5,597 bases of DNA, taken from assembly GCA_002414665.1 (NCBI GenBank), contig DIAF01000038.1, positions 6,124-11,720 on the forward strand, in the 5' to 3' direction. Positions 1 to 5,062 of the stretch are shown here, one piece after another. Position numbers and translations under genes: made by a program. The notes beneath the pieces are model-generated. The model was not told where the DNA came from, did no database searches, and was given only the letters and a program-made list of their open reading frames with translations. Source of the stretch: Halieaceae bacterium UBA5085 (GTDB lineage Bacteria; Pseudomonadota; Gammaproteobacteria; Pseudomonadales; Halieaceae). Each line of letters begins with the position of its first letter. The first letter of the stretch is position 1.

Positions 1-887
1 AAGTCTGCGACCTGGGCCGCGTAGGTATCGTGGGATATCTCACAAAGCGCCTTCACCGCGCCTGCGCGCACACTCCAGTCGGTATCCTTCAGGCAACTGG
101 CAATGGCCGGAGCAGCGTCCGGGTGTTCCAGACTTGCAAGTCCGTCGAGTGCCGCGACACGGATCAGGGGCACATCGCTGGAGAGCGCTGCTTCGAGAAT
201 ACCAAGTACTGAATAATCCGCACTCCCGCCCAGGGCGGACAGCAAGGCCGCGCGTTCGAGGTCCGGAACTCCGGGCCGTCCGAGGTATTCCAGGATGTCC
301 CTTGAACGGTGCAGCGCCAGTTTCGACAGAACCGATTGCAGGCTACGCGTGCTACCGTTCAGTTTCGAGAATTCACGCATGACATCCGGCACTGTTGGAT
401 AGGCACCAACGGCGACCAGCGTTCGTATTCCAGCGATGCGAAGGTCACGGTTTGCTGACCGCTCCACCAGCGAATCAACGGCTTTGGCCGTTGGCAGGCC
501 GGGAAAATAGGCCAGTGCCTCAACGGCAGCGTGCCGGACAAATCTGAACCGATGTCGCAAGAGGCGGCGGAATTCATCGTCCACCCGGTACCTGACCATC
601 CGCGCGACGAGACGGTCGCGCTCTTCGCCTCTAACCAGCGCAACGAATTCAAGAAAGACTTCCGGCACCATGGGGGATTTCCAGAGGGTCTCGTCGGGAA
701 TCGCGGCCTCACCCTTTTCATCCCACAGGATTTGCGCCGTTGCCTCCAGAATTTGTTGGCGTTGCTTTGTGTAGAGTGACTGCCTGTGCGTACGGATAAT
801 CCGAAGAAGTATCAGCGTGATCATCCACAGTAGGGACGCAAGCACCAATACGCATGCAATCTGCCATATCAGGATGAGATAATTCAC
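1..887 (-). CDS. Membrane-anchored HEAT-repeat protein (C-terminus outside window)
   Basis: The frame is open from a GTG at 887 to the window edge, giving 295 residues with no stop; the C-terminus is missing. Residues 2-31 form one strongly hydrophobic segment (NYLILIWQIACVLVLASLLW...), an N-terminal membrane anchor. A charged linker follows to about residue 110. From about residue 115 there are repeated helical pairs of HEAT type, for example VRHAAVEALAYFPG, IRVAALDGLASLEHPDAAP and WSVRAGAVKALCE. HEAT solenoids are protein-binding scaffolds; no catalytic motif is visible. I chose the GTG because GGAG (900-897) sits 9 nt before it. A TTG at 893 would overlap the yaiO stop but lies too close to that GGAG. 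It follows yaiO by 2 nt, so co-transcription and coupled translation are likely. The anchor plus the yaiO neighbour suggest a scaffold for an envelope polysaccharide machine; that is inference. Confidence 0.85.
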   Translation of the reverse strand, partial: MNYLILIWQIACVLVLASLLWMITLILLRIIRTHRQSLYTKQRQQILEATAQILWDEKGEAAIPDETLWKSPMVPEVFLEFVALVRGEERDRLVARMVRYRVDDEFRRLLRHRFRFVRHAAVEALAYFPGLPTAKAVDSLVERSANRDLRIAGIRTLVAVGAYPTVPDVMREFSKLNGSTRSLQSVLSKLALHRSRDILEYLGRPGVPDLERAALLSALGGSADYSVLGILEAALSSDVPLIRVAALDGLASLEHPDAAPAIASCLKDTDWSVRAGAVKALCEISHDTYAAQVAD

Positions 888-889
888 CC

Positions 890-1981
890 TCAAAAACTCC
901 GCGCAAGCGAAAGGGAGATATCTGTGCGATCGTAGGTAGTACGAAGTTCCTTGCCGGCCGTCAGGCGTAGCGCGGTGGTTCGACCGAAGCGCATTTCCAG
1001 TCCCGCCGCATAGGACTGCACTTCCACTGTTGCGCCATCAGAACTTTCCGGTGCGTCGGCGTAATAGAGATGCACCGCCCAAGGTCCTGTCGGCCTGAAA
1101 GTCGAGCGCATACGATAGCCTGAGCGATGCTGGTCGTTCTCGTCTCGCACGTTGATGTACCGCACTTCAATCTCCGCAGCCTCGCCAGCGAAAGTGTACT
1201 GGGCGCCCGGAAGAAAGGACGTCACCCGGCCGCTCTGGTATTCTGAAGTTCTGATGTCCGACAGGAGTTCCAAGCCCGGATAGTGCGTGGCAACACCTGC
1301 GCCAACGAGAACTGTGGTGTTGGGCAGGAAGGTCGTGTTGGTCCCTCCCCCGATTTCCATTCGGACATGCCCGAACCCCGTACGCTTTGCGGCGCCGATG
1401 TGCACATTCGTGTTCGAGCGGTCGAAGCGCTCGGCGTATAGCGCGGAGGCACTGAGTGTAAGCGTATCTGATACTCGGACTGCCACTGCCGGGGACAGGC
1501 TGGTCCAGTCCGGCAAGTCCTTCGTCAAACTGCTGCGGCTTGCTGTCAAATTCGTCGTAATACGATTGCGATCCTGCCGGGATGCCTGTTCGCGCATGGC
1601 AGCGTAGTCGGCATGATCGGACGACAAGGTTTCTGCAGCGTCGATAAACTCATGGGAACCTTGTGCGTCTCCCTTGATTCTGCGCACGCGCGCCAGCGCG
1701 GTATAGGCATCCACATAGTCGGGAGCTTGATCAATGACGTGTTCGAGTTCGCTTTCGGCCTCATCAAGGCGTTCCAGTGCGATCAGGCAGAGTGCCGCGT
1801 TCAAACGGGAGTCTACGTCTTCAGGATTTGTGGCGAGCAACGCTTCGAACATTCCAAGAGCCTCGTCGAAACGTCCGGCGAACCTCGCTTCCACGCCCTG
1901 CGCATACAGGCTGCGAAGGTCCGTCTGAACAGGCGACGGCATGGCAGGAATCGTTTGGTCGAGAAGCACCAGTTCGATCAT
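890..1981 (-). CDS. YaiO-family outer-membrane beta-barrel protein with TPR region
   Basis: From the ATG at 1981 this encodes 363 residues. About residues 20-125 are tetratricopeptide-like helices (LYAQGVEARFAGRFDEAL, DVDSRLNAALCLIALERLDE, YVDAYTALARVRRIKGD). From about residue 140 to the end the chain alternates polar and hydrophobic residues as in a transmembrane beta-barrel (LTLSASALYAERFD, AEIEVRYINVRDEND, AAGLEMRFG) and ends in SLSLARSF. A terminal Phe is the usual signal for insertion by the BAM complex. TPR followed by a small barrel is the YaiO layout, and E. coli yaiO lies beside a glycosyltransferase gene, so a role in polysaccharide export or modification is inferred. The start is uncertain. 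The frame stays open to a TTG at 2134. The ATG at 1981 has only a weak SD and no typical signal peptide follows it; another ATG is at 1942. The strong upstream SD serves a different frame (see the leader ORF), so a frameshift may hide the true N-terminus. Confidence 0.85.
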   Translation of the reverse strand: MIELVLLDQTIPAMPSPVQTDLRSLYAQGVEARFAGRFDEALGMFEALLATNPEDVDSRLNAALCLIALERLDEAESELEHVIDQAPDYVDAYTALARVRRIKGDAQGSHEFIDAAETLSSDHADYAAMREQASRQDRNRITTNLTASRSSLTKDLPDWTSLSPAVAVRVSDTLTLSASALYAERFDRSNTNVHIGAAKRTGFGHVRMEIGGGTNTTFLPNTTVLVGAGVATHYPGLELLSDIRTSEYQSGRVTSFLPGAQYTFAGEAAEIEVRYINVRDENDQHRSGYRMRSTFRPTGPWAVHLYYADAPESSDGATVEVQSYAAGLEMRFGRTTALRLTAGKELRTTYDRTDISLSLARSF

Positions 1982-2076
1982 GAAAGTATCACAACTCTCA
2001 GGCCGGCTTGCTCGCACGTGGCGGCGCACGCGCGACGCTCCAGTGTGAGCCGCAAGAATAGCGTTCCAAGTTTCAT
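1978..2076 (-). CDS. Short leader ORF (32 aa) overlapping the yaiO-like start, or frameshifted yaiO N-terminus
   Basis: An ATG at 2076 follows a good GGAGG (2091-2087) with a 10-nt gap, the best ribosome site in this leader. The product begins MKLGTLFLRLTL, a basic-then-hydrophobic start resembling a signal peptide, and continues to ...GLRVVILS before TGA at 1980-1978. That TGA overlaps the ATG at 1981 of the barrel protein as ATGA, the classic arrangement for termination-reinitiation coupling. The two frames differ by -1. Either this is a real coupled leader peptide, or one base has been lost or gained and this is the original N-terminus of the barrel protein. I recognise no family. No standard slippery heptamer is visible at the junction, so programmed frameshifting is the least likely reading. 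Confidence 0.45.
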   Translation of the reverse strand: MKLGTLFLRLTLERRACAATCEQAGLRVVILS

Positions 2077-2086
2077 GATCGCATGT

Positions 2087-2091
2087 CCTCC
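2087..2091 (-). promoter_or_regulatory. Strong Shine-Dalgarno (GGAGG) of the yaiO transcript
   Basis: On the minus strand GGAGG reads from 2091 to 2087, 10 nt before the ATG at 2076. It is the only strong SD near the yaiO 5' end, and it points to the leader frame rather than the barrel frame. It directly abuts the 3' side of a perfect hairpin, so the structure could affect ribosome access. Confidence 0.6.
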
Positions 2092-2118
2092 ACGCTGGAT
2101 TCAGGTTTAATCCAGCGT
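2092..2118 (-). promoter_or_regulatory. Perfect 10-bp hairpin in the yaiO 5' leader, abutting the SD
   Basis: The arms ACGCTGGATT (2092-2101) and AATCCAGCGT (2109-2118) are exact inverted complements around a 7-nt loop. In the minus-strand transcript the stem ends immediately before GGAGG. It could be an mRNA structure controlling translation or stability, or a dimeric operator at DNA level. It lacks a U-tract, so it is not an ordinary intrinsic terminator. Confidence 0.5.
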
Positions 2119-2119
2119 C

Positions 2120-2133
2120 TGCAATTGATTGCA
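2120..2133. repeat. Short palindrome TGCAAT-TG-ATTGCA
   Basis: Six-base inverted arms flank a 2-base centre. It lies one base upstream (in yaiO orientation) of the 10-bp hairpin. Its size and symmetry fit a dimeric regulator site, but no specific regulator can be named and such a short palindrome could arise by chance. Confidence 0.3.
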
Positions 2134-2446
2134 AAAACAGATGATCGTCAGGTTAATCAGGCGGTCTGGCGAGAGATCGGTATTCGCGCGGGACGAGGTT
2201 GCTCATGTTTTGATTGCCCCAGAATCCGATCGTTTCAGCAAAGCGCCGAACACCGGATCAGGACCGCATGCTGTAGAATTTACTACGGTTTGCGATGGAC
2301 CGCCCTCAGTCGAGTAAGCACCCGTCATCTTGCGTTGGAACCAAGCGAATTTCGTTCACAGAGAAATTTTAGGGTCGCTGTCAAAATGTGATGTTCGCAA
2401 GCCAGACCAGTTACCCATGAAAGGATCAGCGCGCGTCCTATGCAAT
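2134..2446. other. Non-coding gap between yaiO and tRNA-Leu
   Basis: I see no convincing gene here. The longest minus-strand candidate is a 41-codon frame (2328 to 2203) with no SD. The plus-strand frame that crosses the region (from 2083) runs antisense into the yaiO leader and has no family features. The stretch must hold the yaiO promoter. A minus-strand TTGACA at 2384-2379 is a candidate -35, but no matching -10 is present at normal spacing. No hairpin with a T-tract follows the tRNA. An 8-base TTGATTGC occurs at 2125-2132 and 2210-2217. Confidence 0.6.
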
Positions 2447-2533
2447 TGGTACCTCTGGCCGGACTCGAACCGGCACTCTGTCACCAGAAACGGATTTTGA
2501 ATCCGTCGCGTCTACCAGTTCCGCCACAGAGGC
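2447..2533 (-). tRNA. tRNA-Leu (anticodon CAA)
   Basis: The 87-nt gene folds fully. The acceptor arm pairs GCCTCTG (2533-2527) with CAGAGGT (2457-2451), with a G-U first pair, then discriminator A and an encoded CCA (2449-2447). The anticodon stem ACGGA/TCCGT encloses TTCAAAA, giving anticodon CAA, which reads UUG. A class II long variable arm (TCTG-GTGA-CAGA) and the T arm GCCGG-TTCGAGT-CCGGC identify it as leucine tRNA. It is transcribed divergently from exoD. No duplicated 3' end indicating an integration site is present in the window. Confidence 0.97.
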
Positions 2534-2538
2534 CCTTT

Positions 2539-2558
2539 GCAGGGAGCGCTTCTCCTGC
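2539..2558 (-). repeat. Small inverted repeat in the tRNA-Leu leader
   Basis: GCAGG (2539-2543) and CCTGC (2554-2558) form a 5-bp stem with a 10-nt loop just upstream of the mature tRNA 5' end. It may lie in the 5' leader removed by RNase P. There is no evidence of function beyond position. Confidence 0.25.
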
Positions 2559-2560
2559 CG

Positions 2561-2581
2561 CATAGCTGGGCCTCCTGTCAA
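2561..2581 (-). promoter_or_regulatory. Candidate tRNA-Leu promoter
   Basis: On the minus strand TTGACA (2581-2576) is a perfect -35 hexamer. GCTATGCG (2566-2559) resembles the GCTANAWC -10 described for Caulobacter-type housekeeping promoters. The -10-like element lies about 28 nt before the mature tRNA 5' end, which suits a short tRNA leader. The gap between the two boxes is shorter than usual, so the -10 assignment is weak. Confidence 0.4.
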
Positions 2582-2622
2582 TCTACTCGACGTAGCGATC
2601 AAAGACATCTAACAGCTTAGGC

Positions 2623-3228
2623 ATGTCTTCCACCGAGATTCCGACCGAAAAAACCCTGTTGCAGACCATCGAAGCGCTTGCCGCAGGTGCGCCCGAGAAC
2701 GGGTTCTCGCTGCGGGAAATCTTTGATCAGCTGGATGAAAGTGCATTTGGCGCTGGCCTGTTCCTGCTTGCCCTTCCTTGTTGCATTCCGTTTCTTTATG
2801 GGGTGCCGCAGGTCGTATCTTTGCCCATGATGGCCCTGGCGGCCCAAATGGCGATGGGCCGCGAGCAGCCTTGGATGCCGGACAAGCTCGCCAATCGCCA
2901 CATTGATCGCAAGGGCCTTACCCAGATGGCGTCCGGCGGCCGCAAATGGCTCGGCTGGATCGAGCACATTGTACGCCCGCGCCTGACCGTCATTACCGGC
3001 AAGCGGTCGGAACGCGTCATTGGCCTGTTTCTATGCATATTCTGCGCGTCAATCCTCGTGCCGTTGCCGATGACCAACACGGTGCCGGGCTTTGCCGTGG
3101 CCATAGCGTCTTTTGGTCTCATGCAGAAAGACGGCTTGATGGTGATTGGCGGCCTGATCATAGGAACAGCCTGGGTCAGCGGTCTGATAGGCGCCGTGAT
3201 GCTCGGTGCGGTCAGCCTGTTTGGATGA
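2623..3228 (+). CDS. exoD: ExoD-family exopolysaccharide synthesis membrane protein
   Basis: This 201-residue protein has the ExoD family layout. The N-terminal soluble part (residues 1-40, with SLREIFDQLDESAFGAG) leads into a hydrophobic segment at about 42-66 (LFLLALPCCIPFLYG). A conserved cytoplasmic-type section follows with GREQPWMP (79-86) and the WIEHIVRPRL motif (112-121). Then come hydrophobic stretches at about 133-149 and 154-199 containing LVPLPMTNTVPGFAVA and FGLMQKDGLMVIGG, hallmark ExoD segments. It is an inner-membrane protein. In Sinorhizobium meliloti exoD affects exopolysaccharide production and nodule invasion; the biochemical activity is unknown. The ATG at 2623 has only a weak SD (TTAGG). 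The gene ends in TGA followed in frame by TAA. dsbB follows 65 bp downstream on the same strand, so co-transcription is plausible. Confidence 0.9.
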   Translation: MSSTEIPTEKTLLQTIEALAAGAPENGFSLREIFDQLDESAFGAGLFLLALPCCIPFLYGVPQVVSLPMMALAAQMAMGREQPWMPDKLANRHIDRKGLTQMASGGRKWLGWIEHIVRPRLTVITGKRSERVIGLFLCIFCASILVPLPMTNTVPGFAVAIASFGLMQKDGLMVIGGLIIGTAWVSGLIGAVMLGAVSLFG

Positions 3229-3290
3229 TAAATAACGGCAAAGTGACCTTGCGCCGCATTGTGGTCATGACGCAGTCCGGTTTTAGCTGA
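3225..3290 (+). CDS. 21-codon ORF bridging exoD and dsbB (doubtful)
   Basis: The ATG at 3225 overlaps the exoD TGA (3226-3228) as ATGA. The frame (MINNGKVTLRRIVV...) ends at TGA 3288-3290, three bases before the dsbB ATG. The peptide resembles no family I know. Its value may lie in carrying ribosomes from exoD to dsbB, which itself lacks a good SD. It could equally be chance, so the call is weak. Confidence 0.2.
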   Translation: MINNGKVTLRRIVVMTQSGFS

Positions 3291-3293
3291 AGC

Positions 3294-3824
3294 ATGGATT
3301 TCATGCGATCTCTCCTGAAAGACTGGAAGTGGCCCGCGGTGGCCGTGGCGGTGTCCGCCTTCATGTTGGCAGCCGCCCACGCGTTTGAGACTTTTGGCGG
3401 CCTGCCTCCCTGCCCACTCTGCCTGCGGCAGCGGGAAGTCTATTGGGCGCTGATCGCGATGACGCTGACGGGCCTTGTGCTCTGGCGATGGATCCCGAAA
3501 CGCCGGTTCCTGGTCGCACTCAACATGATGATCGGACTCGTCTTTGTCGTCGGTGTTGTGGTTGCCTTCTACCATTCCGGTGTCGAGTGGGGCCTGCTGC
3601 CGCCACCAGATGGTTGTTCCGGTGAAGGGGTGATCGATCCAATGGCGATTCAGGACTTCAGCAAGCCGATGCATGTGCCGTCCTGCACGGATGCGCCTTT
3701 CTACATTCTCGGCCTTTCCATGGCGGGCTGGAATGGCGTGGTCTCTGCCATCATGGCGCTGTTCAGCTTCATCGCGGCAGGCGCGACGTTCCGCGGCGCC
3801 GTTCATTCACCCGAAGCCGCCTGA
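3294..3824 (+). CDS. dsbB: Disulfide bond formation protein B (DsbB)
   Basis: This 176-residue inner-membrane protein reoxidises periplasmic DsbA and passes the electrons to quinone. It has four hydrophobic segments at about residues 14-31, 50-66, 73-93 and 140-165. The first periplasmic loop carries the redox pair C40-P-L-C43 followed by LRQRE, as in the family. The second loop holds C108 (DGCSG) and C131 (HVPSCTDAPF), the pair that exchanges with DsbA. ILGLSMAGWNG (about 138-148) is the conserved entry to the last helix. All four functional cysteines are present, so it should be active. Two in-frame ATGs, 3294 and 3303, are possible starts; neither has a strong SD. The stop lies one base from the convergent transporter gene. 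Confidence 0.95.
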   Translation: MDFMRSLLKDWKWPAVAVAVSAFMLAAAHAFETFGGLPPCPLCLRQREVYWALIAMTLTGLVLWRWIPKRRFLVALNMMIGLVFVVGVVVAFYHSGVEWGLLPPPDGCSGEGVIDPMAIQDFSKPMHVPSCTDAPFYILGLSMAGWNGVVSAIMALFSFIAAGATFRGAVHSPEAA

Positions 3825-3838
3825 CCTAGAGCGGCGGC
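3816..3838. terminator. Possible hairpin over the dsbB/transporter stop codons
   Basis: GCCGCC (3816-3821) can pair with GGCGGC (3833-3838) around an 11-nt loop that contains both stop codons of the convergent genes. The stem is GC-rich but only 6 bp and has no T-tract on either side. It is at best a weak bidirectional terminator or transcript-end structure. Confidence 0.25.
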
Positions 3839-4761
3839 GCGGACAGCCGGCGCAGGCGCTGTTCCCGGATTGTGATGTACAGGGTGGCTCCAATGATGAT
3901 TGCAGTGCCCACCCAGGTCCAGAAACCCGGCAGCATGTGGAACAGACCCCAATCGACCAGTGCTGCCATCGGCAGACGCATATAGTCGATCGGCGACAGG
4001 AAAGATGCATCGCCAACGCTCATGCCGCGAATGTAGAAGTACTGGCCGGTCACACCGCATACGCCCATCAGGCCGATCCAGGACCAGTCGATGACAGAGG
4101 GCGCCACGTCCGGCCACGTCAGGATGGCGAGCGGCAATAACAGGATCGACGACAGAAGGTTTGCCCAGATTAACAGGGTCACCGGCCTGTGCAGGCGCGT
4201 CAAAGATTTCACGAGTGTGATCGCCCCAGCCAGGCAGAACGCCGCCGATACGGCGAGGACCATGCCCAGACTAATACCGAGTTGGGGCTGCATCATGATC
4301 ATGACCCCGACACATCCGGCGATTGTGGCGCCCCAACGATGCACACCGACCCGTTCCTTCAGGATGAAGGCCGCGAGAAAGGTGACGAACATGGCCCGGG
4401 AAAAACTGATCGCATTGAATTCGGAGAGCGGCAGGCCAACCGCGTCCGACACGGCATAGAAGCCGAGGGCAAAGCCAAGCGTCCCGAACAGGCTGCGCAG
4501 CAAGATAAGACCCGGCTGGTGAATTTTCATCACACTCCAGCCCTGTTGCAGGATAACCGGAATGACGACGATCAACGCAACGCCAGAGCGCCAGAAGGCA
4601 AGGAAGCCTGGATCGAAGGTTGCAGACTGGACCTTGGAAAGCGTGAGGAACACGGTGAAGGTGGCCCCGGAGGCCAGCATCCAGAGCGCGCCTTCAATAT
4701 TGCGCGGTGCGGGCCCCACCTCTAGGTCTGTCTGCTGAGACTGATCGGGGCGAGAATCCAT
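3826..4761 (-). CDS. DMT-superfamily (EamA) transporter
   Basis: This 311-residue polytopic inner-membrane protein has the two tandem EamA halves of the drug/metabolite transporter superfamily, about ten helices in all. The first half covers roughly residues 24-157 and ends with the signature LKERVGVHRWGATIAGCVGV (134-153). The second covers about 164-297, with ASFLSPIDYMRLPMAALVDW (252-271) and WTWVGTAIIIGATLYI near its end. The family exports small metabolites such as amino acids, nucleosides or toxic compounds; the substrate cannot be read from sequence. A polar N-terminal tail of about 22 residues precedes the first helix. GGAAGG (4780-4775) is a somewhat distant SD for the ATG at 4761. 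That ATG overlaps the start of the divergent small gene, so its promoter must lie inside that gene. It converges with dsbB. Confidence 0.9.
   Translation of the reverse strand: MDSRPDQSQQTDLEVGPAPRNIEGALWMLASGATFTVFLTLSKVQSATFDPGFLAFWRSGVALIVVIPVILQQGWSVMKIHQPGLILLRSLFGTLGFALGFYAVSDAVGLPLSEFNAISFSRAMFVTFLAAFILKERVGVHRWGATIAGCVGVMIMMQPQLGISLGMVLAVSAAFCLAGAITLVKSLTRLHRPVTLLIWANLLSSILLLPLAILTWPDVAPSVIDWSWIGLMGVCGVTGQYFYIRGMSVGDASFLSPIDYMRLPMAALVDWGLFHMLPGFWTWVGTAIIIGATLYITIREQRLRRLSAPPL
4700..4728 (+). promoter_or_regulatory. Candidate promoter for the 95-aa gene, inside the transporter gene
   Basis: TTGCGC (4700-4705) and TAGGTC (4723-4728) are separated by 17 bp. TCTAGGTC (4721-4728) matches six of eight positions of the GCTANAWC -10 described for Caulobacter-like promoters. 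A start near 4735 would give a leader of about 25 nt before the ATG at 4760. The -35 match is only partial, so this is a weak prediction. Confidence 0.25.
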
Positions 4762-5047
4762 GGGCTGTTTTACGCCTTCCGAAATTGACGAGATCGACCG
4801 TCTTTGGCGGGAATTGCCAGCCGATCACATGTGGACCGGCTGGGCCGCTTCAGGGAGCGAACCTGACCAAGTCTGGATATTCAGGACTCGCGCACATTGG
4901 CGCCGGTTCCCGCTCACTAAGTCAAAAACCGGCTTTGTCATAGCCGACGAGCGAGGTCGTCCGGTCGCTCGTGCAAAAACACTCCCCGCCCTACTGAAAA
5001 AAGTGGAGCTGATTCCAGGCCTTGAGGCGCTGACGGAAGACCCGTAG
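4760..5047 (+). CDS. Small uncharacterised protein (95 aa)
   Basis: I do not recognise a named family. The product is soluble, with no signal peptide or membrane segment. It has an acidic N-terminal helix-like part (SEIDEIDRLWREL, 7-19), a tryptophan-rich middle (WTGW at 25-28, then VWIFRTRAHWRR) and a C-terminal part with FVIADERGRPVARAKTL and LPALLKKVELIPGL, which reads as a strand pair followed by a helix. This ordered, charged composition and the sensible codon use favour a real gene over its antisense frame. An in-frame TGA at 4742 makes the ATG at 4760 the first possible start; GGGG (4747-4750) is a weak SD. The start codon overlaps that of the divergent transporter. The gene converges with the dehydrogenase, with 15 bp between stops. 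Confidence 0.65.
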   Translation: MGCFTPSEIDEIDRLWRELPADHMWTGWAASGSEPDQVWIFRTRAHWRRFPLTKSKTGFVIADERGRPVARAKTLPALLKKVELIPGLEALTEDP

Positions 5048-5054
5048 CGCCTCA
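5023..5054. terminator. Strong hairpin across the stop of the 95-aa gene, between convergent genes
   Basis: TGAGGCGCT (5023-5031) pairs perfectly with AGCGCCTCA (5046-5054). Inside it, ACGG (5033-5036) pairs with CCGT (5042-5045), leaving G5032 bulged and a 5-nt loop, for about 13 bp in total. It covers the TAG at 5045-5047 and precedes the stop of the convergent dehydrogenase. Neither side has a T-tract, so it may act as a bidirectional, non-canonical terminator or as a 3'-end protecting structure. Confidence 0.45.
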
Positions 5055-5062
5055 CCAACGAC

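Noticed and set aside
359..906. Minus-strand frames starting at 721 and 906 in the left region
   Set aside because: They are in other frames than the continuous HEAT-repeat reading frame, which begins at the GTG at 887 and explains the region.
1613..2110. Plus-strand frame of 165 codons opposite yaiO
   Set aside because: No recognisable motifs, and the minus strand encodes convincing TPR helices over the same bases.
2134..2134. TTG at 2134 as start of the yaiO-like protein
   Set aside because: No SD, and it would place the 5' hairpin and the strong GGAGG inside coding sequence; the added 51 residues lack a signal peptide.
2203..2328. Minus-strand 41-codon frame in the gap, followed by a 17-codon frame with ATGA overlap
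   Set aside because: No ribosome site and no recognisable features; short frames like these are expected by chance.
2379..2384. TTGACA on the minus strand as a yaiO promoter -35
   Set aside because: No acceptable -10 at normal spacing, and it lies about 300 nt from the first plausible start codon.
2120..2448. TGCAATTG at 2120-2127 and 2441-2448, the second spanning the tRNA CCA end, as attachment-site repeats
   Set aside because: Only 8 bases are shared, no tRNA T-arm sequence is duplicated and no integrase is present.
2796..3806. Long minus-strand frame (336 codons) opposite exoD and dsbB
   Set aside because: It is rich in His, Arg and Gln with no family features, and lies antisense to two clearly recognised membrane proteins; typical shadow frame of GC-rich coding DNA.
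4189..4725. Plus-strand frame of 178 codons opposite the transporter
   Set aside because: Low-complexity charged composition with no domain, fully antisense to a well-recognised EamA protein.
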